Assembly: GCA_031286585.1 (NCBI GenBank)
Contig: JAITUC010000009.1
Span: 62,001-126,000 of the forward strand
DNA from: Delftia acidovorans
GTDB lineage: Bacteria; Pseudomonadota; Gammaproteobacteria; Burkholderiales; Burkholderiaceae_C
Direction of reading: 5' to 3'
Length of the DNA stretch: 64,000 nucleotides
A model generated the notes under the pieces. It had not been told where the DNA came from. It saw only the letters and a list, made by a program, of their open reading frames with translations, and searched no databases. Each line of letters starts with the position of its first letter. The stretch's first letter is position 1. The position numbers and the translations under genes were made by a program. Of this stretch, positions 1 to 10,790 are shown piece after piece.

Positions 1-12
1 GGAGCTGCAGGC

Positions 13-901
<889 letters not shown>

Positions 902-909
<8 letters not shown>

Positions 910-1717
910 AGACCGCCGTTTCCACAAGCGCACGCTGTTCCTCGTCGCCTACCTGCTGTTCGCCGTGCTGCCCATCTACTGGATGGTCAACATGAGCTTC
1001 AAGACCAACGAGGAGATCCTGTCGAGCTTCTCGCTGTGGCCCCAGCACTTCACCTGGGCCAACTACCAGACCATCTTCACCGACGCCTCCTGGTACTCGG
1101 GCTACATCAACAGCCTGATCTACGTGGCCATCAACACCGTGATCTCGCTCACGGTGGCCCTGCCCGCGGCCTATGCGTTCTCGCGCTACCAGTTCCTGGG
1201 CGACAAGCATGTGTTCTTCTGGCTGCTGACCAACCGCATGACGCCACCGGCCGTCTTCCTGCTGCCCTTCTTCCAGCTCTACACCACGGTGGGCCTGATG
1301 GACACGCACATCGCCGTGGCCCTGGCCCACCTGCTGTTCAACGTGCCGCTGGCCGTCTGGATCCTGGAGGGCTTCATGAGCGGCATCCCGCGCGAGATCG
1401 ACGAGACGGCCTATATCGACGGCTACTCCTTCCCGCGCTTTTTCCTCACCATCTTCCTGCCGCTGATCAAGGCCGGCGTGGGCGTGGCGGCCTTCTTCTG
1501 CTTCATGTTCAGCTGGGTGGAGCTGCTGCTGGCGCGCACGCTGACCAGCGTCAACGCCAAGCCCATCGTGGCGACCATGACGCGCACCGTCTCGGCCTCG
1601 GGCATGGACTGGGCGACGCTGGCGGCGGCCGGCGTGCTGACCATCGTGCCGGGCGCCATCGTGATCTGGTTCGTGCGGCATTACATCGCCAAGGGTTTCG
1701 CCATGGGGAGAGTTTGA
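902..1717 (+). CDS. glpQ: Glycerol ABC transporter permease GlpQ
   Basis: Second permease of the importer, 271 residues, MalG/UgpE type. The EAA loop reads EIDETAYIDGYSFPRFF near residues 162-178, and the C-terminus FAMGRV is typical of this permease class. It overlaps glpP by 8 bp, which suggests translational coupling of the heterodimer partners. A dispersed repeat begins right after its TGA and separates it from the DUF2160 gene. The symbol follows the Rhizobium glp operon and must not be confused with the E. coli glycerophosphodiesterase GlpQ. Confidence 0.85.
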
Positions 1718-1865
1718 GGCACCCCCTGAGCGGCTTACGCCGCTTCCCCCTCTCTACCCGCTTCGCGGGGGAGGGGGACGACACCCTCGGTGCGGGGCGG
1801 CGCGGCCGGCGTAGGCCCTTCCTCGGTGTCCCTGGGCTGGGCTCTGCCGGTTTCGAGAAGCTGCG
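1718..1865 (+). repeat. Stop-anchored dispersed repeat, copy A
   Basis: About 148 bp that starts immediately after the glpQ TGA with ggcaccccctgagcggc. It contains the stem AGCGGC-TTAC-GCCGCT, a pyrimidine/purine-rich second hairpin, and ends near tgtccctgggctggg. Four other copies occur in the window (near 4043, 28602, 31778 on the minus strand, and 44875). This one lies inside an operon, so it is unlikely to be an absolute terminator. Confidence 0.8.
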
Positions 1866-1898
1866 GTATTGATGCTGGATTTCTGAAAGGACTCGTCA

Positions 1899-2207
1899 AT
1901 GTTTTCCTGGATGGCCTGGACGCTGCCGGTGGCGGTGTTCTTCAGTTGCATCGTGCTGATGCTGGTGGGCATGACGCTGTGGGAGCTGCGCAGCCCGACG
2001 GTGATGCGCAAGGGCTGGCTGCCGATGGCGACGACGCGCGGGGACCGGCTGTTCATCGGGCTGCTGCTGGCGGCCTATGTGAATCTGGCCTGGGTGGGGC
2101 TGGGCGAGAGGATGGTGCAGTGGTTCTCGCTGGAGGCCGAGCCTTCGGTGTGGATCAGTTTCGTGCTGTCCATGCTGGTCCTGGCCCTGGTCATGCGCAA
2201 GGGCTGA
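1899..2207 (+). CDS. DUF2160 small membrane protein of the glycerol importer
   Basis: A 102-residue protein with three hydrophobic segments (about residues 5-27, 49-68 and 80-98) and a short basic loop. Small DUF2160 proteins are found between the permease and binding-protein genes of glycerol-type ABC operons, and that is its position here. An aaagga ribosome binding site lies about 8 bases before the ATG. No biochemical role is known to me. An accessory membrane subunit of GlpPQ is the obvious guess. Confidence 0.8.
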   Translation: MFSWMAWTLPVAVFFSCIVLMLVGMTLWELRSPTVMRKGWLPMATTRGDRLFIGLLLAAYVNLAWVGLGERMVQWFSLEAEPSVWISFVLSMLVLALVMRKG

Positions 2208-2307
2208 TCACTTCATTCCATTTATCGACAGCCGGGCCCGATGCTCCCCCGGGGCCCGCTGGTGCATGTGCATGTCGGGGAGACAGCAAGAATCTAGGAG
2301 ACGGCAG

Positions 2308-4041
<1,734 letters not shown>

Positions 4042-4042
4042 G

Positions 4043-4185
4043 GGCACCCCCTGAGGCGCTGACGCGCCTTCCCCCGTATGCACGGCGCCCTCTCTCGCTT
4101 CGCGGGAGGGGGACGACGCCCTCGCCGCGAGGCAGCTCTTGCTCGGCGTCCCTGAGTTGGGCCGCGCCGGTTTTGAACGGCATGC
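4043..4185 (+). repeat. Stop-anchored dispersed repeat, copy B
   Basis: Begins two bases after the glpV TAA with ggcaccccctgaggcgc. It shares with copy A the 5' hairpin, the gggggacgac block, the cggcgtccctgag block and the gccggtttt 3' end. Orientation is the same as glpV. Confidence 0.8.
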
Positions 4186-4399
4186 CCTGTGCTGACATCC
4201 CTGCCTCTTGCCAGATTCGTTGACTGCTACAAACACGAAACGAAAGATAGCGAAGAAAAAAATACAAAAACGAGCGAAAATAGCGGAAAACCCGATTCCG
4301 TCCCCTTCGCATTGGGCGCAGGCGTGGCGTTCCGGGCGCTGACATGGCGGCTACATGGCGCCCTGTTAACTTGCTCCCACATCCCTTCGTCGAAGATCC
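4186..4399 (+). promoter_or_regulatory. glpD upstream control region
   Basis: 214 bp without a gene. It holds a candidate -35 TTGACT (4220-4225) with a weak -10 AAAGAT 17 bases later (4243-4248). Around these lies an A-rich block with repeated cgaaa units: acgaaacgaaa near 4235-4245 and cgagcgaaaa at 4271-4280. DeoR-family regulators such as GlpR often bind such repeated units, so this could be the glpD operator. That is an inference; no regulator gene is in the window. Confidence 0.4.
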
Positions 4400-5989
4400 A
4401 TGTCCCTCGCTGCTTCCCCTTTGCCCACCGGCCGTGCCGCCCTGCTGGACCGCCTGGCCCAGCCTGAAACCTACGATCTGGCCATCATCGGCGGCGGTGC
4501 CACCGGCCTGGGCGTGGCCCTGGACGCGGCGGCGCGCGGGTTCAAGGTCGTGCTGGTGGAGTCGCACGACTTCGCCAAGGGCACGTCCTCGCGTGCAACC
4601 AAGCTGGTCCATGGTGGCGTGCGTTATCTGGCCCAGGGCAACATCGCCCTGGTGCGCGAAGCCCTGCACGAGCGCACCACGCTGCTGCACAACGCGCCCC
4701 ACCTGGCGCAGCCGCTGGCCTTCGTCATGCCGTCCTACAAGCTGCTGGACACGCCGTTCTATGGCATCGGCCTCAAGATGTACGACGCGCTGGCCGGCAA
4801 GGCGGGCCTGGGCGCCACCGAATTCCTCTCGCGCTCCAGCACCGTCAAGTGCCTGCCCACCGTGCGCCAGCAAGGCCTGAAGGGCGGCGTCAAATACTGG
4901 GATGGCCAGTTCGACGATGCCCGCCTGGCGCTGGCGCTGGCACGCACGGCCGCTGCCAAGGGCGCGCTGCTGGTCAACTACTGCCCCGCGCTTGAACTGT
5001 TACATGAAGGCGGCAAGGTCGCCGGCCTGGTCTGCGAAGACACGGAATCGGGCCGGCGCTTCACGCTGCGCGCCAAGTGCGTGGTCAACGCCACCGGCCC
5101 CTGGGTGGACCTGTTCCGCCAGCAGGATGCCGAGGCCCAGGGCCGTCCCGTCAAGCCCATGGTCGCGCCCAGCCAGGGCGTGCATGTGGTCGTGGACCGC
5201 GACTTCCTGCCCAGCGACCATGCCCTGCTCGTGCCCAAGACGGCCGATGGCCGCGTGCTCTTTGCAGTGCCCTGGCTGGGCAAGGTCATCCTGGGCACCA
5301 CGGACACTCCGCGCAACGATCTGGCGCGCGAGCCCCTGCCGTTCCCCGAGGAACTGGACTTCATCCTCACCGAGGCCGGACGCTACCTCACGCGCCAGCC
5401 CACGCTGGCCGACGTGCGCAGCATGTGGGTCGGCCTGCGCCCGCTGGTCAAGCCCCAGGACGACGACGGCGAGAACACCAAGAAGATCAGCCGCGAGCAC
5501 ACGGTCATGTCCAGCCGCACCGGCCTGGTCACCGTCACGGGTGGCAAATGGACCACCTACCGCGCCATGGCCGAGGACGTGCTCTCCGAGTGCTTTGCCA
5601 TCGGCCGCCTGCCGCACCGCCCCGGCGGCGTCACGGCCCACCTGCCGCTGGCCGGCGCTCCGGCCGAGTCCGCCGTGCACCACCGCATGAACCAGGTCCA
5701 GGGCCTGCACTCCTATGGAACGGAAGCCTCGGCAGTGGAAGCGTTGCCGGGCAACGGCGAATGGCTGGCAGAGGGCCTGAACGAAGCCATGGTGCGCTTT
5801 GCCGCGCGCTTCGAATACGCGCGCACGGTGGAAGACGTGCTGGCGCGCCGCAGCCGCCTGCTGTTCCTCGATGCACGCAAGGCCGCCGAGGTGGCGCCGC
5901 GCGTGGCCGCCATCCTTCAGGAGGAGCTGGGCCAGGACGCAGGCCTGGCGGACTTCCTGCCGCTGGCGGCACAGTACCTGCCGGACTGA
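4400..5989 (+). CDS. glpD: Aerobic glycerol-3-phosphate dehydrogenase GlpD
   Basis: A 529-residue FAD-dependent enzyme that oxidises glycerol-3-phosphate to dihydroxyacetone phosphate and passes electrons to quinone at the inner membrane. The dinucleotide fold GGGATGLGVALDAAARG lies at about residues 31-47. The substrate-site region GTSSRATKLVHGGVRYL follows near residue 65, and the C-terminal DAO_C domain is complete. The length matches the family. It lies downstream of the glycerol importer, so imported glycerol is presumably phosphorylated by a GlpK encoded elsewhere and oxidised here. A terminator follows 22 bp after the stop. Confidence 0.95.
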   Translation: MSLAASPLPTGRAALLDRLAQPETYDLAIIGGGATGLGVALDAAARGFKVVLVESHDFAKGTSSRATKLVHGGVRYLAQGNIALVREALHERTTLLHNAPHLAQPLAFVMPSYKLLDTPFYGIGLKMYDALAGKAGLGATEFLSRSSTVKCLPTVRQQGLKGGVKYWDGQFDDARLALALARTAAAKGALLVNYCPALELLHEGGKVAGLVCEDTESGRRFTLRAKCVVNATGPWVDLFRQQDAEAQGRPVKPMVAPSQGVHVVVDRDFLPSDHALLVPKTADGRVLFAVPWLGKVILGTTDTPRNDLAREPLPFPEELDFILTEAGRYLTRQPTLADVRSMWVGLRPLVKPQDDDGENTKKISREHTVMSSRTGLVTVTGGKWTTYRAMAEDVLSECFAIGRLPHRPGGVTAHLPLAGAPAESAVHHRMNQVQGLHSYGTEASAVEALPGNGEWLAEGLNEAMVRFAARFEYARTVEDVLARRSRLLFLDARKAAEVAPRVAAILQEELGQDAGLADFLPLAAQYLPD

Positions 5990-6010
5990 TTCCGGCTGCC
6001 GTCCCTCCCA

Positions 6011-6045
6011 GCAAAACGCCCTGCATTGCAGGGCGTTTTGCTTTG
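6011..6045 (+). terminator. Rho-independent terminator after glpD
   Basis: A perfect 15-bp inverted repeat (6011-6025 and 6027-6041, centre ctgcattgcag) with A/T ends (gcaaaac / gttttgc), followed by ttt. The flanking A and T runs mean it could work in both directions. Confidence 0.85.
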
Positions 6046-6191
6046 GGGAGGCAGGCGCAGATCAAAGAAACATTGTTAAAATTGATGGATATGTATTTTT
6101 GATTGTTTTTATGAATCAGAATGCTGTCCATGGCATCCATGACGGTGCCGGCGAACAGCAGCCAGCACAAGGCTGACGAGGGAGGGGAACG

Positions 6192-6290
6192 ATGAAGAAA
6201 GCGCGTGAAAGCCCGTTTTCCGCAGGGCGAGGGCCGTGCCCGAGCCCAACGCGGTGGCCCCAAGCCGCTGCGATGTCTGCGCCGCCGTAG
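6192..6290 (+). CDS. Possible 32-residue peptide in the glpD-rplN gap
   Basis: A short reading frame (MKKARESPFS..., 32 residues) preceded by an unusually strong ribosome binding site, gagggagggg, ending 3 bases before the ATG. It lies in a segment bounded by the glpD terminator and a second clean terminator at 6341-6367, with an AT-rich stretch at 6061-6120 that could hold a promoter. The peptide is basic and proline-rich with no known motif. It may be a leader peptide, a small protein, or chance within a small RNA. Outside it, 6042-6484 shows nothing else codable. Confidence 0.25.
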   Translation: MKKARESPFSAGRGPCPSPTRWPQAAAMSAPP

Positions 6291-6340
6291 TCCGCGCGGC
6301 CAGCCCGCAGGCGACGATTGCGTTGAGTCTGCCACCCTTT

Positions 6341-6367
6341 GCCGAGCCCGCCAGGCTCGGCTTTTTT
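6341..6367 (+). terminator. Rho-independent terminator of an unassigned transcript
   Basis: An 8-bp stem gccgagcc/ggctcggc (6341-6348 and 6354-6361) with a 5-base loop, followed by six T. No annotated gene ends here. It implies a transcript starting after 6045, perhaps a small RNA or the short peptide at 6192. Confidence 0.75.
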
Positions 6368-6484
6368 ATGGGCGTTTCCGATGGAGTGCAGCCATCGGGA
6401 GGTCCCGCCTGCTCCTGGGTTGATAGCGCTCTTGTGGGGCTTGCGCAACGCTGCCGGCCAGGGGTGGAAAAGACAGCTAAGGGT

Positions 6485-6513
6485 TTGACGCGCAAAGGAA
6501 TTTCTGGGACAAT
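6485..6513 (+). promoter_or_regulatory. sigma-70 promoter of the spc-alpha operon
   Basis: TTGACG at 6485-6490 and GACAAT at 6508-6513 with exactly 17 bases between. The expected transcription start is near 6520, leaving a leader of about 155 bases before rplN. Confidence 0.65.
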
Positions 6514-6519
6514 CCCATG

Positions 6520-6674
6520 CTTCACGTGAAAATCGTGAAGTTATCTGCCCAGTGGAAGCGCCGAGAAATGGTTTTCGGCGTGGACGACGGGCCCAAGACT
6601 GACTGGCTGCTCGCGGCCCTTGAGAAGACTCTGGGGCTGTCGAGTGTTTGCTGGAGCAAGTTGGGAATATTGAA
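6520..6674 (+). promoter_or_regulatory. rplN mRNA leader with two hairpins
   Basis: A 7-bp hairpin CTTCACG/CGTGAAG (6520-6526 and 6534-6540) falls right at the predicted 5' end of the transcript, where such stems protect mRNA. A second stem cgccga/tcggcg lies near 6559-6582. No protein-binding role is shown by the sequence. Confidence 0.4.
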
Positions 6675-7043
6675 ATGATCCAAACAGAATCTCGGTTAGA
6701 GGTTGCCGACAACACCGGCGCGAAGTCTGTTCAGTGCATCAAGGTGCTGGGCGGTTCTCATCGTCGCTATGCGAGTGTTGGTGACATCATCAAGGTGAGC
6801 ATCAAGGAAGCTGCACCGCGTGGACGCGTCAAAAAAGGCGAGGTCTACAGCGCGGTCGTGGTGCGCACGGCGAAGGGTATTCGCCGCGCTGATGGCTCGC
6901 TCGTCAAGTTCGACGGCAATGCCGCCGTGCTGCTGAACGCCAAGCTGGAGCCTATCGGCACCCGCATCTTTGGCCCCGTGACTCGTGAACTGCGCAACGA
7001 AAAGTTCATGAAGATCGTGTCCCTGGCACCTGAAGTTCTCTAA
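6675..7043 (+). CDS. rplN: 50S ribosomal protein L14
   Basis: A 122-residue protein, the standard L14 length, starting [18 protein letters not shown]. An upstream in-frame start at 6648 was rejected because it adds nine residues that L14 lacks. L14 sits at the interface of the ribosomal subunits near L19. It is the first gene of the cluster here: the S10-operon genes (rpsJ to rpsQ) that usually precede rplN are not in the 685 bp between glpD and this gene, so the cluster is split. Confidence 0.98.
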   Translation: MIQTESRLEVADNTGAKSVQCIKVLGGSHRRYASVGDIIKVSIKEAAPRGRVKKGEVYSAVVVRTAKGIRRADGSLVKFDGNAAVLLNAKLEPIGTRIFGPVTRELRNEKFMKIVSLAPEVL

Positions 7044-7053
7044 AGGAAGCACC

Positions 7054-7374
7054 ATGAACAAGATTCGCAAGGGCGACCAAGTCATCGTGCTGACCGGCCG
7101 TGACAAGGGCAAGCAAGGCGTGGTCTCGGCTCGCAAGGACGACTCCCACCTGCTGATCGACGGCATCAACCTGGTGAAGAAGCACGTCAAGCCGAACCCC
7201 ATGAAGGGCACCACCGGCGGCATCGTGGAAAAGGCCATGCCCATCCACCAATCCAACGTGGCCATCTTCAATGCAGCGACCGGCAAGGCCGATCGCGTGG
7301 GCATCAAGGTGCAAGCCGACGGCACGCGCGTTCGCGTGTTCAAGTCCAACGGCGCCGAAATCAAGGCGGCCTAA
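7054..7374 (+). CDS. rplX: 50S ribosomal protein L24
   Basis: A 106-residue L24 with the N-terminal KOW motif ([17 protein letters not shown], residues 6-22), an RNA-binding element. L24 starts early 50S assembly by binding the 5' part of 23S rRNA. It follows rplN by 10 bp with an aaaggaag ribosome binding site and precedes rplE in the usual spc order. Confidence 0.98.
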   Translation: MNKIRKGDQVIVLTGRDKGKQGVVSARKDDSHLLIDGINLVKKHVKPNPMKGTTGGIVEKAMPIHQSNVAIFNAATGKADRVGIKVQADGTRVRVFKSNGAEIKAA

Positions 7375-7384
7375 GGGGTAACAC

Positions 7385-7924
7385 ATGGCACGACTGCAAA
7401 AACTGTATCGCGAAAAGATCGCGGCTGAACTGAAGGAAAAGTTCGGCTACACCTCCACCATGGAAGTGCCCCGCCTGACCAAGATCACCCTGAACATGGG
7501 TGTGAGCGAAGCCGTGGCCGACAAGAAGGTGATGGACAACGCCGTGGCCGACCTGACCAAGATCGCTGGTCAGAAGCCCGTGGTGACCAAGGCCAAGAAG
7601 GCTATCGCCGGCTTCAAGATCCGCGAAGGCCAGGCCATCGGCTGCATGGTGACCCTGCGTGGCGTTCAGATGTATGAATTCCTGGACCGTTTCGTCACCG
7701 TGGCTCTGCCCCGCGTGCGTGACTTCCGTGGTATCTCCGGCCGTTCGTTCGACGGTCGCGGCAACTACAACGTCGGCGTCAAGGAACAGATCATCTTCCC
7801 CGAAATCGAGTACGACAAGGTGGACGCTCTGCGTGGTCTGAACATCAGCATCACGACCACGGCAAAGACCGACGACGAGTGCAAGGCACTGCTCGCCGCT
7901 TTCCGTTTCCCCTTCAAGAACTGA
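7385..7924 (+). CDS. rplE: 50S ribosomal protein L5
   Basis: A 179-residue L5, normal length, with the conserved [20 protein letters not shown] segment near residues 61-80 and the C-terminal [14 protein letters not shown]5 binds 5S rRNA in the central protuberance together with L18 and contacts P-site tRNA. It is followed after 8 bp by rpsN. Confidence 0.98.
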   Translation: MARLQKLYREKIAAELKEKFGYTSTMEVPRLTKITLNMGVSEAVADKKVMDNAVADLTKIAGQKPVVTKAKKAIAGFKIREGQAIGCMVTLRGVQMYEFLDRFVTVALPRVRDFRGISGRSFDGRGNYNVGVKEQIIFPEIEYDKVDALRGLNISITTTAKTDDECKALLAAFRFPFKN

Positions 7925-7932
7925 GGTGGCGC

Positions 7933-8238
7933 ATGGCTAAAGTTGCATTGATTCAGCGCGAACTCAAGCGCGAAAAGCTGGCGGCCAAGTACGCTGCCAA
8001 GTACGCAGAACTGAAGGCAATCGCCGCTGACGCAAAGCGCAGCGACGAAGAGCGCGACGCCGCTCGCCTGGGCCTGCAGAAGCTGCCCCGTAACGCGAAC
8101 CCTACTCGCCAGCGCAACCGCTGCGAGATCACGGGTCGTCCCCGTGGCACCTTCCGTCAATTCGGTCTGGGCCGCGCCAAGATCCGTGAACTGGCCTTCG
8201 CTGGCGACATCCCCGGTGTCACCAAGGCCAGCTGGTAA
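7933..8238 (+). CDS. rpsN: 30S ribosomal protein S14 (zinc-free type)
   Basis: A 101-residue S14, the long form without the CxxC zinc site (only one Cys, in [12 protein letters not shown]). The start [15 protein letters not shown] fits the family. An upstream in-frame ATG at 7879 lies inside rplE and was not used. S14 binds the 3' major domain of 16S rRNA in the 30S head. The zinc-free paralogue is often the zinc-limitation copy in other bacteria, but here it is the operon copy, as is usual in proteobacteria. Confidence 0.97.
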   Translation: MAKVALIQRELKREKLAAKYAAKYAELKAIAADAKRSDEERDAARLGLQKLPRNANPTRQRNRCEITGRPRGTFRQFGLGRAKIRELAFAGDIPGVTKASW

Positions 8239-8258
8239 GCAAGCAGGAGAGATTAAAC

Positions 8259-8654
8259 ATGAGCATGAGTGATCCCATCGCTGACTTGCTGACCCGCATC
8301 CGCAATGCACAAATGGTCTCCAAGACCACCGTGACGGCTCCTTCCTCCAAGGTCAAGGTTGCCATCGCCCAGGTGCTGAAGGATGAAGGCTACATCGACG
8401 GCTTCCAAGTGAAGACCGACGCTGGCAAGTCCGAACTCGAAATTACCCTGAAGTACTACGCCGGCCGTCCGGTGATCGAGCGCATCGAGCGCGTGAGCCG
8501 TCCCGGCCTGCGCGTGTACAAGGGCCGCGACGCAATCCCCCAGGTCATGAACGGTCTGGGCGTGGCCATCGTCACCACTCCCAAGGGCGTGATGACGGAT
8601 CGCAAGGCACGCGCCACCGGCGTGGGCGGCGAAGTGCTGTGCTACGTGGCCTAA
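8259..8654 (+). CDS. rpsH: 30S ribosomal protein S8
   Basis: A 131-residue S8. The start [18 protein letters not shown] has two nearby ATGs (8259, 8265). The first is kept because aggaga ends about 9 bases before it, though the second is possible. S8 binds helix 21 of 16S rRNA and, in E. coli, represses the spc operon by binding near rplE. Whether an S8 box exists here was not resolved. Confidence 0.97.
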   Translation: MSMSDPIADLLTRIRNAQMVSKTTVTAPSSKVKVAIAQVLKDEGYIDGFQVKTDAGKSELEITLKYYAGRPVIERIERVSRPGLRVYKGRDAIPQVMNGLGVAIVTTPKGVMTDRKARATGVGGEVLCYVA

Positions 8655-8678
8655 CGGACATTAAGGAGAAATACTGAA

Positions 8679-9212
8679 ATGTCTCGCGTAGCAAAGACTC
8701 CCGTGGCCATCCCCGCAGGCGTGGATGTGTCCATCAAGGCTGACCAGATCAATGTGAAGGGCACCGGCGGCACGCTGTCGCTGGCCCAGAACGTTCTGGT
8801 GAAGATCTCCAACAACGAAGGCAAGCTGTCTTTCGAGCCCGTCAACGACTCGCGCGAAGCCAACGCCATGAGCGGCACCATGCGTCAGCTGGTGAACAAC
8901 ATGGTGGTGGGCGTGAGCAAGGGCTTCGAGAAGAAGCTGTCGCTGGTCGGCGTGGGCTTCAAGGCTTCGGCCTCTGGCGCCAAGCTGAACCTCGCGATCG
9001 GCTATTCGCACCCGGTGAACTTCGAAATGCCGGCCGGCATCACTGTTGCCACCCCCACGCCCACGGAAATCGTGGTCAAGGGTGCTGACCGCCAGGCCGT
9101 TGGCCAACTGGCTGCTGAGATCCGTGCCGTTCGTCCTCCCGAGCCCTACAAGGGCAAGGGCATCCGTTACTCGGATGAGAAGGTCGTGATCAAAGAGACC
9201 AAGAAGAAGTAA
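8679..9212 (+). CDS. rplF: 50S ribosomal protein L6
   Basis: A 177-residue L6, typical length, ending with the conserved [20 protein letters not shown] element (about residues 152-171). L6 sits near the factor-binding centre of the 50S subunit. An aaggagaaa ribosome binding site precedes the ATG. It is placed between rpsH and rplR as usual. Confidence 0.98.
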   Translation: MSRVAKTPVAIPAGVDVSIKADQINVKGTGGTLSLAQNVLVKISNNEGKLSFEPVNDSREANAMSGTMRQLVNNMVVGVSKGFEKKLSLVGVGFKASASGAKLNLAIGYSHPVNFEMPAGITVATPTPTEIVVKGADRQAVGQLAAEIRAVRPPEPYKGKGIRYSDEKVVIKETKKK

Positions 9213-9223
9213 GGAGCTGCATT

Positions 9224-9589
9224 ATGTTGACCAAGAAAGAGCAGCGTCTCCGTCGTGCCCGCCAGACCCGCATCCGCATTGCCCAGCAAGGCGTGGCACG
9301 TCTGAGCGTGAACCGTACGAACCTCCACATCTACGCAAGCGTGGTGTCGGAAGACGGCACCAAGGTGCTGGCTTCGGCCTCGACTGCCGAAGCCGAAGTG
9401 CGCACCCAACTGGGCGCCATCGGCAAGGGTGGCAACGTGGCTGCCGCTACGCTGATCGGCAAGCGCATTGCCGAGAAGGCCAAGGCTGCAGGCGTGGAGA
9501 AAGTGGCTTTCGATCGCGCTGGTTTCGCATACCACGGCCGCGTGAAGGCTTTGGCAGAAGCCGCTCGTGAAGCCGGCCTGCAGTTCTAA
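9224..9589 (+). CDS. rplR: 50S ribosomal protein L18
   Basis: A 121-residue L18 with a basic N-terminus ([16 protein letters not shown]) and the conserved [20 protein letters not shown] near the C-terminus. It carries 5S rRNA into the 50S subunit together with L5. It lies 11 bp after rplF and 15 bp before rpsE. Confidence 0.98.
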   Translation: MLTKKEQRLRRARQTRIRIAQQGVARLSVNRTNLHIYASVVSEDGTKVLASASTAEAEVRTQLGAIGKGGNVAAATLIGKRIAEKAKAAGVEKVAFDRAGFAYHGRVKALAEAAREAGLQF

Positions 9590-9604
9590 GCGGAGCGGAT
9601 AGAA

Positions 9605-10126
9605 ATGGCAAAGTTTTCTCCCAAGGTGCAAGACGAAGGTCGTGACGACGGTCTGCGCGAAAAAATGATCGCGGTGAACCGCGTCACCAAGGTTGTGAAG
9701 GGCGGTCGTATCCTCGGCTTCGCTGCACTGACCGTGGTTGGCGACGGTGATGGCCGTGTTGGCATGGGCAAGGGCAAGTCCAAGGAAGTGCCTGCAGCCG
9801 TGCAAAAGGCGATGGAAGAATCCCGTCGCAACATGATCAAGGTGTCCCTGAAGAACGGCTCGATCCATCACACCGTGATGGGTCAGCATGGTGCAGCATC
9901 CGTGATGCTGAACCCCGCTCCCAAGGGTACCGGCATCATCGCCGGCGGCCCGATGCGCGCCGTCTTCGAAGTGCTGGGCATCACCGACATCGTGGCCAAG
10001 AGCCATGGCTCGTCGAATCCCTACAACATGGTCCGCGCGACTTTTGACGCTCTGAAGAACTCCACGACCCCTTCGGAAGTGGCAGCCAAGCGCGGCAAGT
10101 CGGTTGAAGACATCTTCACCGCCTGA
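9605..10126 (+). CDS. rpsE: 30S ribosomal protein S5
   Basis: A 173-residue S5. The N-terminal double-stranded RNA-binding domain has [20 protein letters not shown] (about residues 29-48), and the C-terminal [15 protein letters not shown] element is present. S5 acts in decoding fidelity and mRNA entry on the 30S subunit. Spectinomycin-resistance positions lie in the loop near residues 20-30, which looks wild type. Confidence 0.98.
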
Positions 10127-10140
10127 TCGGAGTCAATCAC

Positions 10141-10323
10141 ATGACAACGCAACAAACCGTGAAGGTGCAACTGGTGCGCAGCCCCATTGGCACCAAGGAA
10201 TCGCACCGCGCCACCGTCCGTGGCCTGGGCCTGCGCAAGCTGAACAGCATCAGCGAACTGCAGGACACGCCTGCCGTGCGCGGCATGATCAACAAGATCA
10301 GCTATCTGGTCAAAGTCCTCTGA
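10141..10323 (+). CDS. rpmD: 50S ribosomal protein L30
   Basis: A 60-residue L30 ([17 protein letters not shown]...), the normal bacterial length, with the conserved [16 protein letters not shown]. It binds 23S rRNA near L7Ae-like folds of the large subunit. It lies 14 bp after rpsE and 11 bp before rplO. L30 is absent from some bacterial groups, so its presence here is informative. Confidence 0.97.
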
Positions 10324-10334
10324 AAGGATTGATG

Positions 10335-10766
10335 ATGGAACTCAATAGCATCAAGCCTGCAGCAGGTGCCAAGCATGCCAAGCGCCGTGTCGGCCGCGGC
10401 ATCGGCTCCGGCCTGGGCAAGACTGCCGGCCGTGGTCACAAGGGCCAGAAGTCGCGTTCGGGTGGCTACCACAAGGTGGGCTTCGAAGGCGGTCAAATGC
10501 CTCTGCAGCGCCGTCTGCCCAAGCGTGGCTTCAAGTCGCATCTGCTGAAGTTCAATGCAGAAGTGACCCTGTCCGCTCTGGAACAGCTGGGCCTGGCCGA
10601 AGTCGATCTGGCAGCTCTGAAGCAAGCCGGTCTGGTTGGTGAAATCGCAAAGGTGGTCAAGGTCATCAAGAGCGGTGAAATCAGCAAGGCTGTCAAGCTC
10701 AACGGCATCGGCGCCACCGCCGGCGCCAAGGCTGCCATCGAAGCTGCCGGCGGCAGCATCGCCTGA
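10335..10766 (+). CDS. rplO: 50S ribosomal protein L15
   Basis: A 143-residue L15 with the glycine/basic N-terminal extension ([19 protein letters not shown], about residues 20-38) that penetrates 23S rRNA. The tandem ATGATG at 10332-10337 gives two starts. The second is chosen because aaagga then lies 6 bases away. A longer in-frame extension back into rpsE and rpmD is a frame artefact. Confidence 0.96.
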   Translation: MELNSIKPAAGAKHAKRRVGRGIGSGLGKTAGRGHKGQKSRSGGYHKVGFEGGQMPLQRRLPKRGFKSHLLKFNAEVTLSALEQLGLAEVDLAALKQAGLVGEIAKVVKVIKSGEISKAVKLNGIGATAGAKAAIEAAGGSIA

Positions 10767-10790
10767 TTAATGATCTGAAAGAAGACATCC

